Origin: Muribaculaceae bacterium
Lineage (GTDB): Bacteria > Bacteroidota > Bacteroidia > Bacteroidales > Muribaculaceae
Assembly (NCBI GenBank): GCA_016302215.1
Contig: JAEDNZ010000009.1
Location: forward strand, 1 to 20,120
DNA length: 20,120 nt
Reading direction: 5' to 3'
The notes beneath the pieces are model-generated. The model saw only the letters and a program-made list of their open reading frames with translations. It ran no database searches and was not told the origin of the DNA. The number at the start of each line of letters is the position of its first letter. Positions within the stretch are counted from its first letter, which is position 1. This document shows positions 8,026-15,840 of this stretch, in pieces. The translations under genes and the position numbers were made by a program.

Positions 8026-10464
8026 ATGTTGATTGGTAATATCTATAATTCTCACCTCGTGCGACGTGTGCTGGCAGCCTTAGTGCTGTCAGCCACGGCA
8101 CTGTCAGCCGCCGCACAGCTGTCAATGGGCACCGCCACGCTCTTCAATGACGATTGGCGTTTCAGCCTTGACCACGCCACGGACGCTGTCACTGCTCTCG
8201 ATGACTCGCAGTGGCGCCGCCTGGCGCTGCCTCACGATTGGTCAATCGAGGCGCAGCCCTCGCCCACGCTCAACGCCTGCACCGGATATTTCCCCGGCGG
8301 TATAGCGTGGTACACCAAGCATTTCACCATCAACGATGCACTGCCCGTGCACTATATCTACTTTGAAGGTGTATATAACCGCAGCGAGGTATATCTCAAC
8401 GGCCATCTCCTCGGCAAACGCCCCAATGGCTATGTATCGTTCTATTACGATATGACGCCTTACCTGGTGGAGGGCGAGAATGTGCTCGCCGTGCGAGTGG
8501 ATCACAGCCGTGAGGCTGACTCGCGCTGGTACACCGGCTCGGGCATCTATCGTGATGTGTATATCGTAGGCGCTGCCGCCACCCACTTTGAGCCGTGGGG
8601 GCTGGGCTGGTCAGCCTCTGACATCAGCGCTCGCCGCGCCACTGTCAATGTATCGCTCTCAGCCACGGCGCCTGATGCCGCCGCTAAGATGACCGCTGCG
8701 GTGACGCTCTGCGATGCTGCCGGCAAGGTAGTGGCCACCGGCAAGACGCATCTCACCGCCGGCAAGGCCGCAACAGTGCGCCTCACCGTGAAGAACCCGC
8801 AGCTGTGGGACCTCGACACCCCCTATCTCTACACCCTCACGGCGTCGCTGCAAAGCGCCGGCACTGAGGTGGATAAGACACAGACGCGTGTGGGCCTGCG
8901 CTCGCTGCGCTTTGACGCCAACACCGGCTTTGAGCTCAACGGCCGCAACGTCAAGGTCAAAGGTGTGTGTCTGCACCATGACGCCGGCGTGCTCGGCAGC
9001 GTAGTGCCCCCCGAGGTGTATCGCCGCCGCCTGGTGGCGCTCAAGGCCATCGGCGTCAATGCCATACGCATGAGCCACAATCCTCAGGCTCCGTATGTCT
9101 ATGACCTATGCGATGAGCTGGGTCTCCTCGTCATGGACGAGGCCAGTGACGAGTGGGAATTTCCCAAGCGCAAATGGGTCAAAGGCTGGAATGTGGGCAC
9201 CCCCAAGTTTGAGGGCACATACGACTTCTTTGAGGAGTGGATTGAGCGCGATGTGGCCGATATGGTGCGCCGTGACCGCAACCACCCCTGTGTGGCCTTC
9301 TGGAGCATCGGCAATGAGGTAGATTACCCCAACGACCCATACTCTCACCCCATCCTCGACAGCATATCCATCAATCAGCCCAACTTCGGCGGCTATGACC
9401 CCAAGGCTCCTAATGCCGAGCGCATCGGCGTTATCGCCAATCGTCTGGCGCCAATCGTCAGGGCTATTGACAGCTCGCGCCCCGTCACCGGCGCTCTCGC
9501 CGGCGTGGTGATGTCAAATCAGACCACCTATCCGCAGGCCGTGGATATCGTGGGCTATAACTACACCGAGGACCGCTACGCCATAGACCACGCCACTTAC
9601 CCCGACCGCGTGATTTACGGCAGCGAGAACACCCACGACTATCGCGCATGGCGCGCCGTCACTGACAATGACTACATCTTCGGCCAATTCATCTGGACCG
9701 GCACCGAGTATTTAGGCGAGGCCGGCGTATGGCCCTCGCGCGGCCTGGGCACCGGTATGCTTGACTTTGCCGGATACCTCAAGCCTCGCGGCAAGTTCCG
9801 CGCCGCGCTCTGGAGCGCAAGCCCCGTGGCATATCTGGGCACATACCTCATGCCGGCCGATGGTCGCGACCCCGGCCTGAGCATCGACGCCGATGCCCTT
9901 TGGAACTATGACGAGGGCTCGCACGTGCGTGTTGTATGCTACACCAACGCCGCCACCGCTCGCCTGCTGCTTGATGGCAAGGAGATAGGCGCCGCCAAGC
10001 CCTACGACGAAGCCTCCGGCATAATCGCCTGGGATGTGGATTATCGCCCCGGCGTGCTCTCTGTGGAGGCCTGTGACGGCAGTGGCGCTGTCGTTGCCAC
10101 TGACACCATCGCCACCAGTGGCCGCCCCTATGCGCTGCGCGTGTCGTCAGATGTCACCACTCTGGCTCCAGGAGCTACCGCCCATGTCTTCATTGACGTG
10201 GTCGATGACGCCGGACGTCTCGTGACACTCGGCGACAACGACATATCATGCCACACCACCGGCGCCGTGCGCCTCCTCGGCCTCGAGAACGGCAGCAACC
10301 ACGATATGTCAGACCACACCGACAGCCACCAACGCGCCTACAAAGGCCGCCTCGTGGCTTACATCAAGGCTGACAAAGATGCTGCCGCCGGCTCGCAAGC
10401 CACCATCACGTTGAATGCTCCCCTGCTCATGGGCGCCGATATCAGGCTGACCATCCGACCATGA
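8026..10464 (+). CDS. GH2-family exo-glycosidase, probable beta-galactosidase
   Basis: Retaining exo-acting glycoside hydrolase of family GH2, predicted to remove terminal sugars, most likely galactose, from imported oligosaccharides. It has 812 residues with a signal peptide (hydrophobic 15-28, cut near AAA before Gln31) and no lipobox cysteine, so it is probably periplasmic. Domain order: jelly-roll sugar-binding domain (about 35-180, with LPHDWSIE, GGIAWYTK and SGIYRDV), Ig-like domain (about 185-295), TIM barrel (about 300-600) and two C-terminal beta domains (DUF4982-like about 620-695, then an Ig/invasin-like domain). The acid/base is Glu431 in WSIGNE (426-431); Glu534 in YGSEN (531-535) is the likely nucleophile. 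It begins 41 nt after the GH30 stop in the same operon, and a hairpin follows. Beta-glucuronidase or other GH2 activities are possible; beta-galactosidase fits the architecture best. Confidence 0.88.
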   Translation: MLIGNIYNSHLVRRVLAALVLSATALSAAAQLSMGTATLFNDDWRFSLDHATDAVTALDDSQWRRLALPHDWSIEAQPSPTLNACTGYFPGGIAWYTKHFTINDALPVHYIYFEGVYNRSEVYLNGHLLGKRPNGYVSFYYDMTPYLVEGENVLAVRVDHSREADSRWYTGSGIYRDVYIVGAAATHFEPWGLGWSASDISARRATVNVSLSATAPDAAAKMTAAVTLCDAAGKVVATGKTHLTAGKAATVRLTVKNPQLWDLDTPYLYTLTASLQSAGTEVDKTQTRVGLRSLRFDANTGFELNGRNVKVKGVCLHHDAGVLGSVVPPEVYRRRLVALKAIGVNAIRMSHNPQAPYVYDLCDELGLLVMDEASDEWEFPKRKWVKGWNVGTPKFEGTYDFFEEWIERDVADMVRRDRNHPCVAFWSIGNEVDYPNDPYSHPILDSISINQPNFGGYDPKAPNAERIGVIANRLAPIVRAIDSSRPVTGALAGVVMSNQTTYPQAVDIVGYNYTEDRYAIDHATYPDRVIYGSENTHDYRAWRAVTDNDYIFGQFIWTGTEYLGEAGVWPSRGLGTGMLDFAGYLKPRGKFRAALWSASPVAYLGTYLMPADGRDPGLSIDADALWNYDEGSHVRVVCYTNAATARLLLDGKEIGAAKPYDEASGIIAWDVDYRPGVLSVEACDGSGAVVATDTIATSGRPYALRVSSDVTTLAPGATAHVFIDVVDDAGRLVTLGDNDISCHTTGAVRLLGLENGSNHDMSDHTDSHQRAYKGRLVAYIKADKDAAAGSQATITLNAPLLMGADIRLTIRP

Positions 10465-10483
10465 TGTCGTGACACCATATACC

Positions 10484-10522
10484 GGATAGGGCCGCGCCGG
10501 TGCGCCGCCCGCGGCTCTATCC
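10484..10522 (+). terminator. GC-rich hairpin ending the PUL operon
   Basis: A 13-bp stem pairs GGATAGGGCCGCG (10484-10496) with CGCGGCTCTATCC (10510-10522), with one G-U pair and a 13-nt loop. It begins 19 nt after the GH2 stop. The run downstream is only moderately T-rich (ATTCTTTACTTT), so it could act as a weak intrinsic terminator or as a 3' stabilising hairpin. Confidence 0.6.
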
Positions 10523-10654
10523 CGAATTCTTTACTTTACACTATATACACAAAACCATTTTATTTTCCTACTGTCTCTAATTGGTAGATCCTAACAGAGC
10601 TATCAGGCGACTACTTTATCCAACCATTTTCAAAATCCTTTGTTACTTTACCTT

Positions 10655-12859
10655 ATGATGAGTCTTAAGAATTATCTATTGCCATTGCTACTCGCCGCGA
10701 TGGTATCTCCGGTCGCCTATGCCGGTGATATATACATCTGGGGCGATTGCAACAGCTGGAATATCAGCGATGGCTACAAATTCGCCACTCAAGATGGCGA
10801 GACTTACATCCTTAACCTCGACAAGCTCGAAGGTCAATTTCAAATCATTGACAATGACGGCGGCTGGACCAAGTGGGCCTCGCCCGCTGACCGCAACCTC
10901 GTGCCCGACTTCGGTGGCGTATATCGTCTAAGCACTACTTCCACCAAGAACATCAACTGGAACGCCTCCGGCTACACCGCCTCGCTGCCCTATGTGGAGT
11001 TAGTGTTCAAGCGCAGCACCGGCGAGCTGCAGGTGCGCCGGCAGCTCTTCTTGCGCGGCAGCGCCACCAGCTGGGACCGCCTTGACGCCTCCACGCGCAT
11101 GACCACACTCGATGGCAACTACTACACCCTCGATGTGCCATCGTTTCCCATCTCGGGCGAGACATTCAAGGTAGCGGCGTATGATTGGTCCACCGACAAC
11201 GGCATCTTACGCCCGCAAGAGATAGCCACACCCATCGGTGTGGGCACATGGTATGACCTCACCGACAAGTCGCGCAGCGGCGTGGGCGATACCGAGAAGA
11301 CCGTGTATGTAGAGGTCGATGCCTCAACCACATATCAGACATGGCGCGGCTTCGGTGCTTCTGACGCGTGGAGCCCGCAGTTTGTGGGCGAATACTGGAC
11401 CGGCTGCCGCGGCAACATTGCCCGCCTGCTGTTCTCGCAAAAGCTCGGTGCCGATGGCCAGCCCGAGGGTATAGGCCTGTCAATGTGGCGTGTAAATCTC
11501 GGCGCCGGCTCGCGAGAGCAAGGCGAAGCCTCCGGCATCAGCGATTATCGCCGCCGCCAGCAATCGTTCTTCACCGATAGCTGGACTTATGATTGGAATA
11601 AATGTGCCGGTCAGCGCTACTTTATGGACCAGGCCAAAAACTACGGTGTGGAGAGCATCCTATTCTTCTCCAACTCGCCTTTGGTGCAAATGACTAACAA
11701 CGGCCGTGCCCTCAAGACCCCCGGGCAGGATGTCGGATACTCAAACCTCAGCAACCAACACTACGATGGCTTTGCCGACTATCTGGCTACTGTGGCCAAG
11801 TACTTCTATGACCTGGGCTATCCTATCAAATATATATCGCCTATCAATGAACCCCAGTGGCTGTGGGATGGCAAGAATACTCAAGGCCAGGAAGGCTCGC
11901 CATACACCGTGTGGGAGACGGCTCACTTGGTGAGAAAACTTAACCAAAAGCTTGATGATAAAGGACTATCCAACGTGGGCATTATCATACCTGAGTCGGC
12001 TCGGTATGACTTTATGTATCAAAGCGTCAGCGGATATGCGTATGGCGAAAAAGACGCCAATGGAAATATGACGCCCGGCCGCTCTGACCTGATGTGGCTC
12101 CACTTCAACCCTGACAAAAACAAATACGGCAACGCCGATACCGACTACTACTATTTGGGCGACCTCTCGCACGTCAACAACACCATCGCCGGACACAGCT
12201 ATTTCACTGACAGCTCGTGGGAGACACTGCGCTGGCATCGCCAGAAGCTCAACGAGAAGCGCTCGATTACCAATGTCACTCCCCTGGAGGTGTGGCAGAC
12301 CGAGTGGTGCCACATGAGCGACAGCTACGAGGACCTTCCTGATGTCAACGCCGGCAGCGGTATGCAGCTGTCAATGGAGATGTCGCGCGTGATACACTGC
12401 GACATCACCGTGGCCAACGTGTCATCGTGGAGCTATTGGGTGTGCATGGATAGCGACTGCCCCGTGCGCTACACCCTCATACACCTCAACCGCAATGGCT
12501 CCAACGACCTCTATACCGAAGGCACATACAGCGCCGCCCGCACCCTCTGGACCCTCGGCAACTACAGCCTCTTCATCCGCCCTGACTATAAGCGCATCGG
12601 CCTCAACTATATAGAGTCAAAAGACTTCTTTGCCACGGCATGGCTATCGCCCAACAGCAGCCGCCTGGTCATCGTATATACTAATTTTGGCGATGCCAAG
12701 CTGCTTGACTACAAACCCTTCGGCATGCAGTCAGAGCCCTCAAAAGTCACTACCTACACCACCTCGGAGAATAAGGAGCTGCAAGCCCTGACCGTAGCTC
12801 CGGGCGACTATGTCAAGCTCGACAAATTCAGCGTCACCACCGTGGTCTATGACTTCTAA
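10655..12859 (+). CDS. Secreted GH30 glycosidase with two N-terminal carbohydrate-binding-like modules
   Basis: Second GH30-type retaining glycosidase of the locus, 734 residues from ATG 10655. ATG 10658 is equally possible; a TTG at 10640 also opens the frame but is less likely. A type-I signal peptide ends at AYA (about residue 23). Residues of about 24-128 form a beta module (YIWGDCNSWN near the start, LVFKRSTGELQ near the end); 130-215 form a second one (LFLRGSATSWD), both like SusE/SusF or CBM48-type E-set modules. The GH30 barrel runs from about 217, with GFGAS, GLSMWRVN, acid/base Glu399 in NEPQW (398-402) and nucleophile Glu550 in VWQTEW (546-551). The C-terminus VTTVVYDF mirrors the GH30 at 6386. 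There is no lipobox, so it is periplasmic or exported by another route. The gene lies 190 nt downstream of the GH2 stop beyond a hairpin, so it may have its own promoter; I see no clear TAnnTTTG there. Confidence 0.88.
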   Translation: MMSLKNYLLPLLLAAMVSPVAYAGDIYIWGDCNSWNISDGYKFATQDGETYILNLDKLEGQFQIIDNDGGWTKWASPADRNLVPDFGGVYRLSTTSTKNINWNASGYTASLPYVELVFKRSTGELQVRRQLFLRGSATSWDRLDASTRMTTLDGNYYTLDVPSFPISGETFKVAAYDWSTDNGILRPQEIATPIGVGTWYDLTDKSRSGVGDTEKTVYVEVDASTTYQTWRGFGASDAWSPQFVGEYWTGCRGNIARLLFSQKLGADGQPEGIGLSMWRVNLGAGSREQGEASGISDYRRRQQSFFTDSWTYDWNKCAGQRYFMDQAKNYGVESILFFSNSPLVQMTNNGRALKTPGQDVGYSNLSNQHYDGFADYLATVAKYFYDLGYPIKYISPINEPQWLWDGKNTQGQEGSPYTVWETAHLVRKLNQKLDDKGLSNVGIIIPESARYDFMYQSVSGYAYGEKDANGNMTPGRSDLMWLHFNPDKNKYGNADTDYYYLGDLSHVNNTIAGHSYFTDSSWETLRWHRQKLNEKRSITNVTPLEVWQTEWCHMSDSYEDLPDVNAGSGMQLSMEMSRVIHCDITVANVSSWSYWVCMDSDCPVRYTLIHLNRNGSNDLYTEGTYSAARTLWTLGNYSLFIRPDYKRIGLNYIESKDFFATAWLSPNSSRLVIVYTNFGDAKLLDYKPFGMQSEPSKVTTYTTSENKELQALTVAPGDYVKLDKFSVTTVVYDF

Positions 12860-12907
12860 TATATCGTGTTATCCACATCTTTACACCCTCTGATTTTACA
12901 CATCAAT

Positions 12908-14629
12908 ATGCAACGCATCATCATAACACTGCTCGCTATGATAGCCATCGCGGCCGGAGCCACCAAGGCCTCTGCCGAAGACCTATACATACGCGGCAAC
13001 TTCAACAACTGGGCTGCCGATGCCTCATCTAAGATGACCGAAACAGGCTCCGGCACCGAGCACTGGTACTACATCAACCTGTCGTCGATGTCAATACCCT
13101 CAGGCGCAGACCATATATGGTTCAAAATCGCAAATGCCGACTGGTCGCTCGTCTATGGCTGCACCAAACAGGACGACCCCGATATGACCATATCAGAGAT
13201 GGGACGTAACAGCTGGCGCGAGCTTACGCGCCAATATGGCACCGAGCTCTACGACCTCAATATCGCCACCGGTGTTTCGTTCACCAATGTTGTCGTGGCC
13301 TTCAACCTGAGCACACGCATCATACGCATCGCGCCCCAGCTATGGCTCGCCGGCGAGGGCATAGGCTCGTCAGACTGGTCTATCAACGACTCGTATCGCT
13401 TCACCTCATACGATGCCAACTACTATTGGCTCGATGGCGTCACCCTCAACGCCAACAAACCGTTTGTCATCACTCACTCCTCGTGGGGCGACTACAAATT
13501 CGGCCTCGGCGCTCAATACTCTGCCAACAACGTGGCCTACGGGCCTAACCCCTCCTTCCTTGAGCACAACGCCGAGGGCACCGTGGGCAACCTCACCGTC
13601 AGCGAGTGGTCTGACTGCGTCAACTTCGGCTTCACCTTGGGTTATGCCGAGCTTACCCTCAAGCGCCAGAATGTGGCATCTGACAATGTGGAGATATCCA
13701 GGCAGTGCTATATCAAGTCTAATGCCGACAACTGGGGCACCGGCATCGCCATGAACGAGGGCAGCGATGGCTGGTGGTATGTGCAGCTCGACCAATTCCC
13801 GCCGGCAGGCTACACCGGCGCCGCCACTGACTTCGCCTTCAAGATAGCCACCGGAGGCTGGGAGTATGAATACGGCTGCGACAACGCCGATGGAAACCTC
13901 ACCATCAGCAAGATGCAGACCTCAAGCTATGAGTGGCCCGAGCTGTCGCTCAAGCGCCTGGGGCAAAGCACCACGGTGTATAACATCAAGCTATCGCAGG
14001 CGTTCAAAGACGTGATAGTATCATTCAATCACAACACCCGCCAGCTGCGCTTCACTCCGCGTCTGTGGTTCTACGGCACCTTCAACGGCTGGACGCTCTC
14101 CCAAGAGATGATAGCCACCGATGGCAACTACTATGTAATCAACGGCTTCACCCTCGCTGATGCCGACAATTTCAAGGTCACACACTCGCAGTACGGCGAA
14201 TTTGAGTTTGGCTACGCTCAGACCTCCAAATCGGTGAGCATAGCCTACGGCCGCGAATACATCCTCGAAGGCAGCTGCAACTCCGGCTTAGGCAACCTCG
14301 TTGCGCCCTATGCAGCTACCGACCTCGAGGTGTCGTTTACCCTCTCCACCAAGGCCTTCAAGGTGAAGCGCCCGGGATACAATGACCTCACCCTCGAGTC
14401 ATCAACCGTCAAAGACCGCACCGTGGAATACATGCGCTCCTCTAACCAGATACGCATCCTCGACTATACCACCGGTGTGGAAGACGTGGCCGTCACCGCC
14501 GACGCCTATGGCGAGCCGGAGTATTACACCCTCCAGGGTCGTCGCCTCAGCGAGCGCCCCACCACGCCCGGCATCTACATCGTGCGCCGTGGCAACACCG
14601 CTACCAAGCAACTCATCACAGGATTGTAA
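12908..14629 (+). CDS. Secreted protein of four tandem carbohydrate-binding-like modules with a C-terminal sorting-like tail
   Basis: Predicted exported glycan-binding protein without a catalytic domain, 573 residues from ATG 12908 (the frame is open back to a GTG at 12866, but the signal peptide fits the ATG). The signal peptide is cut near ASA before Glu24. Four modules of about 120 residues start at LYIRGNFNNW (26), LWLAGEG (145), CYIKSNADNW (267) and LWFYGTFNGW (386). Modules 1 and 3 share FKIA, YGC, TIS-M and VxFNxxTR; modules 2 and 4 share NYY, THS-x-G, AYG and FTL. The tail (about 539-573, YYTLQGRRL...GIYIVRRG...KQLI) resembles the C-terminal sorting domains of type IX-secreted proteins, a resemblance not proven here. 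It follows the modular GH30 by 48 nt, so the two are probably cotranscribed and bind the same glycan. No lipobox, which differs from usual PUL binding proteins. Confidence 0.78.
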   Translation: MQRIIITLLAMIAIAAGATKASAEDLYIRGNFNNWAADASSKMTETGSGTEHWYYINLSSMSIPSGADHIWFKIANADWSLVYGCTKQDDPDMTISEMGRNSWRELTRQYGTELYDLNIATGVSFTNVVVAFNLSTRIIRIAPQLWLAGEGIGSSDWSINDSYRFTSYDANYYWLDGVTLNANKPFVITHSSWGDYKFGLGAQYSANNVAYGPNPSFLEHNAEGTVGNLTVSEWSDCVNFGFTLGYAELTLKRQNVASDNVEISRQCYIKSNADNWGTGIAMNEGSDGWWYVQLDQFPPAGYTGAATDFAFKIATGGWEYEYGCDNADGNLTISKMQTSSYEWPELSLKRLGQSTTVYNIKLSQAFKDVIVSFNHNTRQLRFTPRLWFYGTFNGWTLSQEMIATDGNYYVINGFTLADADNFKVTHSQYGEFEFGYAQTSKSVSIAYGREYILEGSCNSGLGNLVAPYAATDLEVSFTLSTKAFKVKRPGYNDLTLESSTVKDRTVEYMRSSNQIRILDYTTGVEDVAVTADAYGEPEYYTLQGRRLSERPTTPGIYIVRRGNTATKQLITGL

Positions 14630-14672
14630 TTATTTTCAGGTAAGTTTAGTTAGTTTTAGGAAAAAGAACCCC

Positions 14673-14711
14673 GGGCTGCGCCGCACGAGAGTGTAGCGCA
14701 GCCCATTTTTT
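14673..14711 (+). terminator. Strong intrinsic terminator, probably bidirectional
   Basis: A perfect 9-bp stem GGGCTGCGC (14673-14681) with GCGCAGCCC (14696-14704) encloses a further CAC/GTG pairing capped by a GAGA (GNRA) tetraloop and is followed by ATTTTTT. It lies 43 nt after the stop of the module protein. On the - strand the same hairpin is followed by GGGGTTCTTTTTCC, so it can also stop the four-gene - strand operon that converges on it. Confidence 0.88.
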
Positions 14712-14720
14712 CGCCGGGGG
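14694..14720 (+). repeat. Direct repeat, left copy (overlaps the PUL terminator)
   Basis: This 27-nt segment consists of TAGCGCAGCCCATTTTT, one variable base (T here) and CGCCGGGGG. It recurs at 17608-17634 in the same orientation with only the variable base changed (G there). The left copy includes the 3' arm and T-run of the intact terminator. The two copies bracket the whole - strand operon. Confidence 0.85.
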
Positions 14721-14744
14721 TCGGGGTGTGAGGCTGCTTACATC

Positions 14745-15074
14745 TCACTGATGATTTTCAAGGCGTTGTCTGAGGTCGTCAGGCAGACAGGTGATGTCTT
14801 CAGCGGTGAGATATCCGCGCAGATACAAATGCCCCAGCCCTGTAAGGAGCATGGTATTGTTGTAGAAGTCCTCCATTTGCATCGCTTCCTTATAGAATTT
14901 GTCGGCTTTGTCGGTAATCATCATAGAGCGCTCATACTCATTGCCGATTTCCGAGTCAAAGGGCCGGTCAAGCAGCGCGCGCATCTCGCTGTGCCACTCT
15001 GCATGACGCCTCAATATCCCTTTCTTCAGCAATTCTTTGGTCTGCTTCTTTTCTGCTTTTGTCAGTTCTCTCAT
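14745..15074 (-). CDS. Small charged helical protein of unknown function, last gene of the AbiE-like operon
   Basis: Protein of 109 residues that I do not recognise. It is highly charged, with a Lys/Glu-rich N-terminus (MRELTKAEKKQTKELLKKG), a central helical stretch with Met, Tyr and acidic residues (about 45-75, FYKEAMQMEDFYN) and a C-terminal segment containing LTAEDITCLPDDL (roughly 89-101). There is no signal peptide or membrane segment, so it is probably cytoplasmic and mostly alpha-helical. Its ATG lies 4 nt after the stop of the metallophosphoesterase gene, which indicates cotranscription and probably coupled translation. Its tight linkage suggests it works with the nuclease/transferase genes upstream, for example as a binding partner, but that is inference only. 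The bidirectional terminator lies just beyond its stop. Confidence 0.7.
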   Translation of the reverse strand: MRELTKAEKKQTKELLKKGILRRHAEWHSEMRALLDRPFDSEIGNEYERSMMITDKADKFYKEAMQMEDFYNNTMLLTGLGHLYLRGYLTAEDITCLPDDLRQRLENHQ

Positions 15075-15078
15075 GTTA

Positions 15079-15840
15079 TTATAATTCTAAGTACTTATCT
15101 GTTTTGAAGGAGCGCTGCTCATCGGCAAACACATATCCTACCTGATTAGTAACAATTTTGGTGCCACCAATTTCACCATCTATGTTTCTATGTGAGTGGC
15201 CATAAATCCAGTAATCGATAGGCAGTGTTTCTATTAGTAAATTCAAATCAGAGGTAAAGGCGCCGTTTATCATGCTGCCTTTGAACTCGTCTGCCATAAG
15301 CTCGAAAGACGGAACATGATGTGTCACGACAACACGTTTATGAGAAGTGCTTTGCGCTATACTCCGCTTGATGAAATCAACGCATCGCTCGTGTTCGTCA
15401 TTGAATCTGTCCCAACTCAAACGATATTCTCCATTGCGTATCCTGCGGAAATCAGTCACCCCATGCTCTGTGAAATAGGCGTCTGCCGGATGTATTTTCG
15501 CCCATAAGGTTGACATGATAAGGTCTACATCATCAAGCTGTATGACCTTATTGTAGATAGCGCTCACATTAGGGCGAATCTGTTCAGTCCATCCTTCTGT
15601 AAGGGTGTTGATGTCGAAGTTCTTATACAGCTCGTGATTGCCGGGCACAATTAAGGTCTGCTCGAAATTATCCGCACACCAGTTCCAAAACGGATGCTTG
15701 GAGTACATCTCGTCGCCGAGGTAACCGATGTCTCCGGCCAAGACAAGTGTGTCGCCGACAGGTACTAATGGATTATCACGAAGCCAGCGGCTGTTATCGT
15801 GAAATTCCAGGTGTAGGTCCGATGCGTATTGTATCTTCAT
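15079..15840 (-). CDS. Calcineurin-like metallophosphoesterase
   Basis: Cytoplasmic metal-dependent phosphoesterase of 253 residues. The full set of di-metal ligand motifs is present: SDLHLEF (Asp8, His10), GDIG (Asp37), GNHE (Asn68, His69), THH (His174, His175) and GHSH (Gly214-His217). This is the standard order of the calcineurin-like superfamily and all ligands appear intact, so it should be active. The natural substrate (a nucleotide, nucleic acid or phosphoprotein) cannot be told from sequence. The start ATG overlaps the stop of the nucleotidyltransferase gene in an ATGA (15837-15840), a classic translational-coupling arrangement. Being embedded in an AbiE-like operon suggests a role in that system, such as processing or reversing the transferase's products; this is a hypothesis. 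No signal peptide is seen. Confidence 0.9.
   Translation of the reverse strand: MKIQYASDLHLEFHDNSRWLRDNPLVPVGDTLVLAGDIGYLGDEMYSKHPFWNWCADNFEQTLIVPGNHELYKNFDINTLTEGWTEQIRPNVSAIYNKVIQLDDVDLIMSTLWAKIHPADAYFTEHGVTDFRRIRNGEYRLSWDRFNDEHERCVDFIKRSIAQSTSHKRVVVTHHVPSFELMADEFKGSMINGAFTSDLNLLIETLPIDYWIYGHSHRNIDGEIGGTKIVTNQVGYVFADEQRSFKTDKYLEL

Noticed and set aside
10640..10654. TTG-initiated extension of the second GH30 gene
   Set aside because: The ATG pair at 10655/10658 directly precedes a normal signal peptide; the five extra residues add nothing.
12866..12907. GTG-initiated extension of the module protein
   Set aside because: The extra 14 residues sit before a complete signal peptide that starts at ATG 12908.
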